NCBI RefSeq assembly: GCF_000648235.2
Contig: NZ_AP017977.1
Coordinates: 558,001-622,000 of the forward strand
Direction of reading: 5' to 3'
DNA from: Neochlamydia sp. S13
Lineage (GTDB): Bacteria > Chlamydiota > Chlamydiia > Chlamydiales > Parachlamydiaceae
DNA length: 64,000 bases
The notes below the pieces were generated by a model that worked only from the letters and a program-made list of their open reading frames with translations, did not search any database and was not told the DNA's origin. Below, piece after piece: positions 47,151 through 55,065 of the stretch. The translations under genes were made by a program, and so were the position numbers. Each line of letters starts with the position of its first letter. Positions within the stretch are counted from its first letter, which is position 1.

Positions 47151-47770
47151 ATGCTCATAAATAATTAAATCTAAAAAAATTTAATTTTTCCCTTTGATAT
47201 ATTATTGGGTCTAGCCAAGCGTAGGATAAGAAAAGCTTTCATTGTCTCGACCAATTTTGATCGTTTTGAAGCTTCTATAGAGCCGATCTTAATTTAAAAG
47301 AGCCGATAAACTATAAAGCGCCTTTTCAAGAGTAAGTCTATGTAAAATTTTTAATTTTTATATTTTTTTTAAGTCGCTGTTTATCCTTTATCGATATACA
47401 TAGCAAGACTACCGCGTTGAGTAGGTAGGCAGGTATTAGAGGTTTAAGCATTTTTAAAGGATAAAAAAATATTAAAAGATAAGAGGGTTTTTATTTTATT
47501 TGCAGCCTTTCAGCGAATTATAAAGCAGAAACCATAGACTATAAATTTCTGGGTAAAGTAGGCCTGAGAAAGAAAATTTAAAGATTAACCTTGCATAGCA
47601 TTAAAATTTAGTTTGAAGAGAAAATAATTAACTTGCACGTAACTCTCTCGGGATCTAATTATTTAAACTCATTTAGATAAGAACTAAAAAAGCTGAATGA
47701 AAATGAGCAAGTTGTATTTAATTTCCTAAAACACTATTATAGCACGTTTGTTAAATGATAGGTTCATCCT
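47151..47770. other. Intergenic stretch, no gene seen
   Basis: About 620 AT-rich bases between the DUF4116 gene and the first marC gene. No ORF with an RBS, no tRNA, no repeat recognised. Confidence 0.4.
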
Positions 47771-48370
47771 GTGTCTTTATTTCAAATAGCTTTAACTTTT
47801 TTTTTAGTTACCAATCCTATTGGAAATTCGCCAACTATTCTAGCGCTAGTTAAGGATTTTGAATTCGAGCATCAAAAAAAAATATTAATGCGCGAAGGCC
47901 TAATAGCTTTTCTTATTGCTATATTCTTTCAGTATTTAGGAGAAATTTTTTTAGGTGTCCTTTTTGTGCATGATTTTGCTGTTAGCATAACCGGAGGCAT
48001 TTTGCTGTTTTTAGTTGCATTACGAATGATCTTTTCCACAGCGCCTTCCACTAAATCTGCAAATCAACAAAAGCAAGAACCTTTTATTGTGCCTATCGCT
48101 ACCCCTATATTATCGGGGCCTGGATTGATGGCGATTATCATGCTATTTTCTCGGCAAGAAGGTAATAATATAAAGATAACACTAGCGCTTCTTTTAGCTT
48201 GGATCTTTGTACTCCTTATTATTGCAGTAGCTCCTTACTTACACAAGCTTTTAGGTAAAAGGGGGCTGGTGGCTTTAGAGCAGTTAATGGGTATGCTTTT
48301 AGCCATGATGTCTGCGGGTATGGTACTTACGGGCCTTAAATTATTTATAGAACACTATAGACATTCATAA
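47771..48370 (+). CDS. MarC family integral membrane protein 1
   Basis: A 199-residue protein with six hydrophobic segments. It begins FQIALTFFLVTNPIGNSPTILALVKDF, which holds the MarC signature NPIGNxPxxLAL, and has the mid-protein PFIVPIATPILSGPGLMAIIML. The start appears to be GTG. The MarC family was once tied to multiple antibiotic resistance, but its transport role is unproven. A paralogue follows 10 bp downstream. Confidence 0.9.
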   Translation: MSLFQIALTFFLVTNPIGNSPTILALVKDFEFEHQKKILMREGLIAFLIAIFFQYLGEIFLGVLFVHDFAVSITGGILLFLVALRMIFSTAPSTKSANQQKQEPFIVPIATPILSGPGLMAIIMLFSRQEGNNIKITLALLLAWIFVLLIIAVAPYLHKLLGKRGLVALEQLMGMLLAMMSAGMVLTGLKLFIEHYRHS

Positions 48371-48380
48371 GAAGTGAAAT

Positions 48381-48980
48381 ATGATAGAAATTCCTTTGTT
48401 TACGATGACAATGATTCTTTTTTTGATCATGGATCCTATCGGCAATATTTCTACATTTTTACAGATGGTAGATGAGCTGCCATCTAAAAGAGTAAGATGG
48501 TTAGTGGCTAGAGAAATGCTGATTGCTCTAGCATTTATGCTCGTGTTTAATTTTTTAGGAGAATTTATTCTTCACATTCTACAGCTGGATAATCCGACTG
48601 TTCAAATGGCCTCATCCATCATTTTATTTTTAACAGCGATTAAAATTTTATTTCCTGCCTCCAATAGTTTGCGGGCAAATTGGCCCAAAGGTGAACCCTT
48701 TGTCATACCTTTAGCTGTTCCTCTAATTGCTGGACCTTCATTGCTAGCTACTATCCTTATGCTAGCTCATCTAGAGTCTAGTCAACCCAAGATGCTAATT
48801 GCCATATTAATAGCCTGGGTAGTTTCCACCTTTGTTTTGCTATTCGCTCGCCAATTGCAGCGTGCTTTAGGATATAATGGATTAATGGCAGCTGAGAGGT
48901 TGACTGGAATGCTGCTCGTCATGTTAGCTGTGCAAAGATGCCTAGAAGGAATTCAAGAATTTATAGCTCTTTTTTCTTAG
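48381..48980 (+). CDS. MarC family integral membrane protein 2
   Basis: A 199-residue paralogue of the preceding gene with the signature FLIMDPIGNISTFLQMVDEL and PFVIPLAVPLIAGPSLLATILML. It has the same length and the same six-segment plan, but moderate divergence points to an old duplication. The 10-bp gap indicates co-transcription, and the pair may act as a heteromer. truA follows 27 bp downstream. Confidence 0.9.
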   Translation: MIEIPLFTMTMILFLIMDPIGNISTFLQMVDELPSKRVRWLVAREMLIALAFMLVFNFLGEFILHILQLDNPTVQMASSIILFLTAIKILFPASNSLRANWPKGEPFVIPLAVPLIAGPSLLATILMLAHLESSQPKMLIAILIAWVVSTFVLLFARQLQRALGYNGLMAAERLTGMLLVMLAVQRCLEGIQEFIALFS

Positions 48981-49007
48981 AAGCATAGCAATAAGCCGAG
49001 AGGTTTA

Positions 49008-49754
49008 ATGAAAAATATTAAGCTACAAATTGCTTATGATGGCACAAGCTATTTAGGATGGCAAAAAACCTCTCTAGGTCCCACTATTGAAGCTTCTTTA
49101 GAAAAAGCCCTAGAAAGAGTTCTTTAGCATCCCGTCACTTTGCAAGCTGCTAGCCGTACGGATGCAGGTGTTCATGCTCATAGGCAAGTCATCAATTTTT
49201 TTACCACCAAAGAGCTTTTAAATTACGAAAGCTTTAAGATTAGCTTAAATCAGCTTTTACCGCCCTCCCTTGTAGTCCTAGAAGCTCAAGAAGCACCCCA
49301 AAATTTTCATCCTACTTTAGATTGTATTCAGAAAGAATATCACTATTTTATCTGCAAGGGAGCCGTGCAAATGCCTCAAAATAGGCTTTACTCTTGGCAT
49401 TGCCCTCGTTTGTCTAAGCTTGCTGAAATGAAAGCGGCTGCAAGATTATTGGTAGGAAAAAAAGATTTTTCCGCGTTTTGTAACTTTAAAAAGCATGTAC
49501 ATTATGCTAGCTTTGTGCGCCAGGTGGATAGGATAGAGATTCAGGAAATATTTCCTGATCGGCTGCTATTTAAGGTAGCAGGTCAAAGCTTTTTATATAA
49601 AATGGTACGCAATATAGTAGGCACCTTAGCCTATGTAGGCATGGGAAAAATGCTAGGGTCACAGATACCTGCTATATTAGCAAATCGTGATCGAAAACTA
49701 GCTGGCATTACTGCCCCGGCTCATGGTCTTTGCCTCCACCAAGTCAAATATTAG
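49008..49754 (+). pseudogene. truA: tRNA pseudouridine synthase A with in-frame amber codon
   Basis: From ATG 49008 the frame gives a correct TruA N-terminus (KNIKLQIAYDGTSYLGWQKT) but meets TAG at 49125-49127 (codon 40), where LERVL-stop-HPVTLQAASRTDAGVHA suggests an original CAG. The rest is intact to 49754, including the catalytic aspartate in RTDAGVHA, LYSWHCPRL, DFSAFCNFKK and FLYKMVRNIVGTLAYVG. A TTG at 49140 might restart translation, but this would lose the first strand and helices. Either an early pseudogene, a suppressed or misread stop, or a sequencing error. Confidence 0.88.
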
Positions 49755-50010
49755 CCTGCATAGAGATTAAAGATATTTCTAGGCTTTTCAGGCCGTGTCT
49801 TATAGGATCATATTTAAAAAAAATAGACCTTTAAGGAGGGGTAGTTTGCTGAAGGAATAATTTCCTTTTGAAGGACAGACTTTTGCTTCTTTACCGTCCT
49901 ATCTTACATAACTGCTTGTGAAAAAAGCGGGAGACTATTCATCTACTTAAAACGGCTTGTTTACTTAAAATTGTCTATTCACCTTCTCGCAAGCTTTATA
50001 TCTCAGCTAA

Positions 50011-51243
50011 TCAAGCAGGCCTTTTTTGTAAACTTTTGGCTGCAATATGCAGGCCAAAAACTAAGAGGGCTCCGCAGACAGTAAGTCCTAAGGCCAGCCA
50101 TGTTTCATAAGAAGTCCATGAGGGTAGGATTGGCTCAAGGGTCTCTAGCTGAGCACCTTTTTCAAGATGAAGAGGTAAAAGAGCATATTGATAACTCCAA
50201 AAAGGCCATACTGCTTTTATGGCGCCAATCATAAAGCCTGTTAAGGAAGCGATAGCTAAATCATGGTGCTTATCTAAAATCCAGCTTATAAAGCGTGAGA
50301 AAAAAAGGGCCCCTAAAAAAATCCCTAATAATAAGTTGGCTAAAATAAGAAATGAGGGATGATCAAAATGCCCATTTTTTAAGCTACTAGAAAAATCTGC
50401 TAAAGCTCCTACCGCAATGGTATACATGCCTAGAATAGATAAAAGATAGCTTCCTGATATTCCCGGGAGAATCATGGCACACACAGCCAGAGCTCCGCAG
50501 AAGATAATCCATGGGTCCAAACTTTTACTCTTACTGTTGGGGAGAAAAAATTCTACGGGCCCCCAATTGGCAAGCTTATAGCTGTAGGCAAGCGTTGTAG
50601 GTGGAATCGCTTCTTTAGCTAGCATGGCGGAGAGCATTGAGGCGGGAACTGCTTTTAACGTGTGGGTAGAAAAATCATAATTGCGCAAAGGCTTATCAGA
50701 AACGATATTATCAATTTTGATATCATAAAGATCATCAGCATTTGATGAAGATATCATGGAAGATGATTGAGTTAGAAAAAAAGCTAGGCTAGCACTGCTT
50801 GCAAATAAGAAGATTGATAGCAGGGTCCAATGCTTGACTTGACCCATACATAGTAAGGTGGCAGCAATAATCAATCCAAAAAAAGTGGCATAGAGTAAGG
50901 AACGATAAGTTTCATGATTTAAAAGGTAGGAAACTAGGTGCGCTAAGCAGAGCATAGCTAGGATAATGCCTATTAACAATCCTAACAAAAATTTCCAAGC
51001 AATAAGATTAAAAAATTTTCGAAAATGACCTTTTAATAACGTTTTAAATGCTGAGCGATTAAGAGTTTTTAAACTATAAAGGAAATCTTCGTAGAAACCC
51101 ATGATGAAGGCAATGGTACCTCCAGAAATGCCAGGAATAATGTCTGCTGTTCCCATGCATAGGCCCAAGCAAATTAAGCATAGCCAACCTCTTGCTGCTG
51201 CTAAAGGCAGCTTATGAGAAGGCTTAAGCAGCAATATGGACAT
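50011..51243 (-). CDS. DUF368 membrane protein (polyprenyl-phosphate translocase family)
   Basis: A 410-residue protein with about ten membrane segments and the two family signatures GTADIIPGISGGTIAFIMGFYE (N-terminal) and MILPGISGSYLLSILGMY (C-terminal half). Members of this family have been shown to recycle undecaprenyl phosphate across the cytoplasmic membrane for peptidoglycan and other envelope polymers. I start it at ATG 51243, two bases after the rodZ stop; a start 12 codons upstream would overlap rodZ. The link with rodZ suggests a shared envelope or division role. Confidence 0.9.
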   Translation of the reverse strand: MSILLLKPSHKLPLAAARGWLCLICLGLCMGTADIIPGISGGTIAFIMGFYEDFLYSLKTLNRSAFKTLLKGHFRKFFNLIAWKFLLGLLIGIILAMLCLAHLVSYLLNHETYRSLLYATFFGLIIAATLLCMGQVKHWTLLSIFLFASSASLAFFLTQSSSMISSSNADDLYDIKIDNIVSDKPLRNYDFSTHTLKAVPASMLSAMLAKEAIPPTTLAYSYKLANWGPVEFFLPNSKSKSLDPWIIFCGALAVCAMILPGISGSYLLSILGMYTIAVGALADFSSSLKNGHFDHPSFLILANLLLGIFLGALFFSRFISWILDKHHDLAIASLTGFMIGAIKAVWPFWSYQYALLPLHLEKGAQLETLEPILPSWTSYETWLALGLTVCGALLVFGLHIAAKSLQKRPA

Positions 51244-51245
51244 GA

Positions 51246-51656
51246 TTAGATGACTCCAAAGTACCGTGCCGTGAACCAAGCCGTAATGATGAGCAAAATA
51301 AAAGCACTTATCCAGATGGCATTAGGAAACCATTTGACTCCCGCTCCCGGATTTCCACGGACTTCAAGCGTTCCTATTCCATAAGCAAATTCTTGCGCTT
51401 CTGGACGTGAAAAGATGGCTGGATTCTCTCGAACAATTTTTTCTCCATCGATGCCTAGAAAAGCTGCATATTGACGAATGAATCCTTGAGCATAAACAGG
51501 GGAATTAAGTTTATCAATTTCCCCCTCTTCAATAGCTTGAAGATGGGATATGCGAATAGAGGTCGCATTCTCAATTTCTTTGAGAGAGAGGTTAAGCTCC
51601 TTACGGCGCTGCTTAAAAATTTCACCCATTTGAATAGATTCTTCTCGGATTTTCAT
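51246..51656 (-). CDS. rodZ: Short RodZ-like cytoskeletal protein
   Basis: A 136-residue protein. The N-terminal helix-turn-helix of the RodZ type (GEIFKQRRKELNLSLKEIENATSIRISHLQAIEEG, then SPVYAQGFIRQYAAFLGID) would contact MreB. A linker and one membrane helix near the C-terminus (IWISAFILLIITAWFTARYFG) follow. The periplasmic domain of E. coli RodZ is absent, as in other chlamydiae, where MreB and RodZ organise division without FtsZ. It is divergent from rnhC, as in Chlamydia from memory. Confidence 0.9.
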   Translation of the reverse strand: MKIREESIQMGEIFKQRRKELNLSLKEIENATSIRISHLQAIEEGEIDKLNSPVYAQGFIRQYAAFLGIDGEKIVRENPAIFSRPEAQEFAYGIGTLEVRGNPGAGVKWFPNAIWISAFILLIITAWFTARYFGVI

Positions 51657-51698
51657 ATGTTAGGTAACGATCTTTACAAGATCAACCTTCTCCTTATG

Positions 51699-51728
51699 TT
51701 GACAGTTATCAAAACTACCTTTTATACT
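51699..51728 (+). promoter_or_regulatory. Promoter of rnhC
   Basis: Consensus TTGACA (51699-51704), an 18-bp spacer, then TATACT (51723-51728, five of six matches). It lies about 30 bp before the rnhC start in the 101-bp divergent region shared with rodZ. Confidence 0.7.
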
Positions 51729-51757
51729 ATAAAATTAATAATAACTCAAGTTAATGC

Positions 51758-52672
51758 ATGACCGATTCATCTCCCTCTGGCAAGTCCACTACCTTTGTCA
51801 CCCAATTAGACATAAAAATAGCCGATAAGCTAATGCAAGATCTTATAAATCAGGGTTTTGAGATAACAAAACCTCTTTATACTCTATTTTCTGCCAAAAA
51901 GAAAGGGATCAGTTGCACCCTTTACCAATCAGGCAAATTAATGGTTCAAGGGAAAGAAATGGCCTCTTTTATGGAATTTTATCTAGAGCCTCACATTCTG
52001 GGGAATTTTAAGTTTAGTTACGCGCATCTAGAGATCGATATAACGGCTCGTATAGGAATTGATGAATCAGGTAAGGGAGATTTTTTTGGACCTTTATGTA
52101 TCGCTGGAGTGCAAGCTGAAGGCCACGCTATCCATCATCTAAAAACCTTAGGGGTTAAAGATTCTAAGTCTTTAAGCGATCAATCCATTATAAAAATTGG
52201 CAATAAGATTCGCGCCGAATATGCGCATCATATAGTGAGGATAAACCCGGCTAAATATAATGAATTGATGATCCAGTTTAAAAACCTCAATCATCTTTTA
52301 GCTTGGGGACACGCTACCTCTATTGAACAGCTTGCAAATAGGACCGGTTGTCAAAATGTAATTATCGATCAGTTTGCAGATGAACGAGTGGTCATTAGAG
52401 CCTTACAGCGAAAAAAAATGGAGATTAACCTCACACAAAGGTACCGAGGAGAAGAAGATTTAGTAGTGGCTGCTGCTTCCATACTTGCCCGCCAAACATT
52501 TGTGGAAGCTCTTGATCAATTATCTGAAAAATATAAGATAGAGATTCCTAAAGGAGCATCTATGAAAACAATTGAGATAGGAAAAAAGCTTGTACAAACT
52601 TACGGCAGCGAAGTGTTAGAACATGTGGCTAAATTACACTTTAAGACGCTAGATGCTATTATGAAAAATTAA
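51758..52672 (+). CDS. rnhC: Ribonuclease HIII
   Basis: Cleaves the RNA strand of RNA-DNA hybrids. The 304-residue protein has the TBP-like N-terminal domain of type HIII (to ~residue 95). The catalytic domain begins RIGIDESGKGDFFGPLCIAG, where the DEsGKGd motif supplies the first acidic residues. It continues with VKDSKSLSD, an acidic position in IIDQFADERV and RGEEDLVVAAASILAR. The strong promoter and the divergent rodZ match chlamydial gene order. Confidence 0.96.
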   Translation: MTDSSPSGKSTTFVTQLDIKIADKLMQDLINQGFEITKPLYTLFSAKKKGISCTLYQSGKLMVQGKEMASFMEFYLEPHILGNFKFSYAHLEIDITARIGIDESGKGDFFGPLCIAGVQAEGHAIHHLKTLGVKDSKSLSDQSIIKIGNKIRAEYAHHIVRINPAKYNELMIQFKNLNHLLAWGHATSIEQLANRTGCQNVIIDQFADERVVIRALQRKKMEINLTQRYRGEEDLVVAAASILARQTFVEALDQLSEKYKIEIPKGASMKTIEIGKKLVQTYGSEVLEHVAKLHFKTLDAIMKN

Positions 52673-53116
52673 GTAAGCCATAGAAAAGTTAAAAAAGCTA
52701 AAGGCTACGAAGACGGGGATCTTTTTTCACTACAGAAATAAATATATTTGTTAATGCCCTAACTTTTGCTTATCGATTTCTTTTTGCCCAAAAAATTAAA
52801 AGGTAAAAAGGGATAGCTTCTAAGCTTTAAAGAATGTATAAAAGGTGTTAAATCTAAAGGGTAGACAATTCTTTATAGAAGATGGTTTTAGATAAAGAAA
52901 ATAAGCCCTGTTTTTTATCATAGGTATCTCTTACTCCAGATGATGAAAGTAGGCTTTTTTTGATACGGAAAGAGTAAGCCGGCACTAAAAAAGTGTTTTT
53001 AAAAATTAATTTCAATTAAGTCTAATAAAAATTAAAAAATCGGGGAGAGCTAAAAAAGAAATGATGGGTAGTCTAAACGTATGTGGATTTATTTCTTTAT
53101 CCGCAGGATATCACCT
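52673..53116. other. Intergenic stretch, no gene seen
   Basis: About 440 AT-rich bases between rnhC and recN. No element recognised except AGGA at 53105-53108, the likely recN ribosome-binding site. Confidence 0.4.
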
Positions 53117-54730
53117 ATGCTAAAGCAATTACGCATTAAAAATATCATACTTATTGAATCTGCAGAAATAGATTTTGCCGAGGGCTTTAACGTTTTATCG
53201 GGCGAAACGGGATCAGGAAAGTCTGCGATCATGAACGCTATTCGCTTAACTGCGGGAGAGCGAGCAGAAACAGGGATAATTCGTAAAGGCGCTGATAAAG
53301 GTGTTGTGGAGGCTGTTTTTGATATAAAAGGCTTGGTAGAAGTAGAGAATTTACTGGAATTAAGCGGAATTGATAGAGAAGAGGGTGCAGAGCTTTATAT
53401 ACGTCGCGAGATTTTTGCTACCGGTAAAAGTCGTGCTTTCATTAACCATCAGCTAGCGCAGTTAAGCTTGCTACGTGCTCTATCTACCCATTTGATTCAT
53501 CTCGTTGGGCAACATGCTAATCAAGATTTACTTTCTTTAGATCGCCATCGTGAGCTACTCGACCTTTTCGGTAATATTAAAGAGGAAGTGGCAGCCTTTT
53601 CAACTAGCTGGGAAGAAGAAAATGCCTTGCAAAATGAATTGGAGCAATTAATAAATAACGAAGCTCAAAGATTGCGCGAAATGGAAGTCTGCCATATGGT
53701 ACTTGAAGAATTAGAAGAAGCTCATTTGAAGGTAGGAGAAGAGGAGGAACTCTTTAGCGAATACACCCTTTTAACGCATGCAGAAGAATTGGGTACAAAA
53801 GTGCAGGAGGTCTGCCAAGTATTGGATGGTGAAAAAGCGGCCCTACTCCCTCATTTGAATCGTCAACAGCATGTTGTAGGCTATTTAGCAAGCCTTGATC
53901 CTGCCTTAAAAGACCTTTCTGAAGCTTTCCATAATGCCGTTTTAGAGCTCCAAGAAGTAGCAAGCGCATTAACTCTTTACCAATCGCGCTTAGAATATAA
54001 CCCTGTGCGTACCTCCGAGATAAATGAACGCTTAAAATTAATTACCCGTTTGAAGAAGAAATACGGGCCTACTGTAGAAGATATGCAAAGCTTTGCAGAG
54101 GAAAGTAAAAAAAAATTGCAAGTTTTAGAAAATGCGGATAATAGAATTGAAGAGCTAAAAGACAAACTTGAACTTGCTAAAACGAAAAATAATCAGAGAG
54201 CTTCACAATTATCGGATAGCCGTCGAAAAGCTGCGGTAAGGTTAGCTGCTGCTTTGAAAAAGGAGTTATGTTCTTTGAATATGCCAAAGGTAGATTTTCA
54301 AATAGATATTCATCCTTCTAAGAGAAACCGTTATGGAGATGATAAAATAGAATTTTTCCTGCTTCCGAATCTTGGAGAACGTCGTATTCCTATCAAGGAC
54401 TGTGCAAGCGGCGGAGAGCTATCTCGGGTCATGCTCTCTTTGCAAACTGTTTTAAGTGATAAACAACGTATCCCTACGTTGATATTTGATGAAGTGGATT
54501 CAAACATTGGAGGCGCAACAGCAGCAATCGTGGGAGAAAAACTTAAAGCCATTGGCAAAGACCTGCAGGTATTATGCATTACTCATTTTCCTCAGGTCGC
54601 TCAACATGCTGATTATCACCTTCAAATCTCTAAAAAGGTGGTAGGGGATCGGACAGTAACTTTTGTTAATTTATTAGATGCTTCTACCCGCAAGCAAGAA
54701 CTTGCACGAATGACAGGTAAGGCCACCTAA
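53117..54730 (+). CDS. recN: DNA repair protein RecN
   Basis: An SMC-like ATPase in double-strand-break repair. The 537 residues contain LKQLRIKNIILIESAEIDFAEGFNVLSGETGSGKSAI (Walker A), the insertion HLVGQHANQDLL, two coiled-coil arms, the signature CASGGELSRVMLSLQ and Walker B TLIFDEVDSNIGG, ending with CITHFPQVAQHADYHL. I start at ATG 53117, where AGGA lies 8 nt upstream and the text begins as in other RecN proteins; an ATG 36 bp earlier would add a foreign 12-residue tail. Confidence 0.97.
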   Translation: MLKQLRIKNIILIESAEIDFAEGFNVLSGETGSGKSAIMNAIRLTAGERAETGIIRKGADKGVVEAVFDIKGLVEVENLLELSGIDREEGAELYIRREIFATGKSRAFINHQLAQLSLLRALSTHLIHLVGQHANQDLLSLDRHRELLDLFGNIKEEVAAFSTSWEEENALQNELEQLINNEAQRLREMEVCHMVLEELEEAHLKVGEEEELFSEYTLLTHAEELGTKVQEVCQVLDGEKAALLPHLNRQQHVVGYLASLDPALKDLSEAFHNAVLELQEVASALTLYQSRLEYNPVRTSEINERLKLITRLKKKYGPTVEDMQSFAEESKKKLQVLENADNRIEELKDKLELAKTKNNQRASQLSDSRRKAAVRLAAALKKELCSLNMPKVDFQIDIHPSKRNRYGDDKIEFFLLPNLGERRIPIKDCASGGELSRVMLSLQTVLSDKQRIPTLIFDEVDSNIGGATAAIVGEKLKAIGKDLQVLCITHFPQVAQHADYHLQISKKVVGDRTVTFVNLLDASTRKQELARMTGKAT

Positions 54731-55017
54731 GCTTTGAAGGGATTAGGCTCTAGATTAACTGCGACGAAAGCAGCAGGACCTGCAAAATAAAAGCTTCTTA
54801 AGCGTTGTTAAGATAAGTTTCTACAAAGAAGGAGTTTAATCTAATGAAATACACTATGCAAGAAGCTAAACCTGTATGCACACATATCTCAAAAGCAATG
54901 CTATAACTAGCAGCTAAAAAACTCTTATGGGCGGCAAAAGCATTAAGCCCATGCCTACTCTTATCATTTTAGGCTTAAGAAATCACCCCTGTACGGTTGA
55001 AAAGAGCATTATCTTTT
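54731..55017. other. Convergent intergenic region
   Basis: About 290 bases after recN. A 20-codon frame at 54844 (KYTMQEAKPVCTH...) with AAGGAG upstream may be a gene remnant. Nothing else identified. Confidence 0.3.
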
Positions 55018-55046
55018 AAAAACTGACTTTTTTGAAAACAGTTTTT
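55018..55046. terminator. Possible bidirectional terminator between recN and the USP gene
   Basis: AAAAACTG (55018-55025) pairs with CAGTTTTT (55039-55046), with further T residues on the right and A residues on the left. A second small hairpin (GATAAGCTTTTTTATC) follows. The two genes converge here, so a shared terminator is expected. The stem is AT-rich and weak. Confidence 0.45.
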
Positions 55047-55065
55047 TATCAGAAGATAAGCTTTT

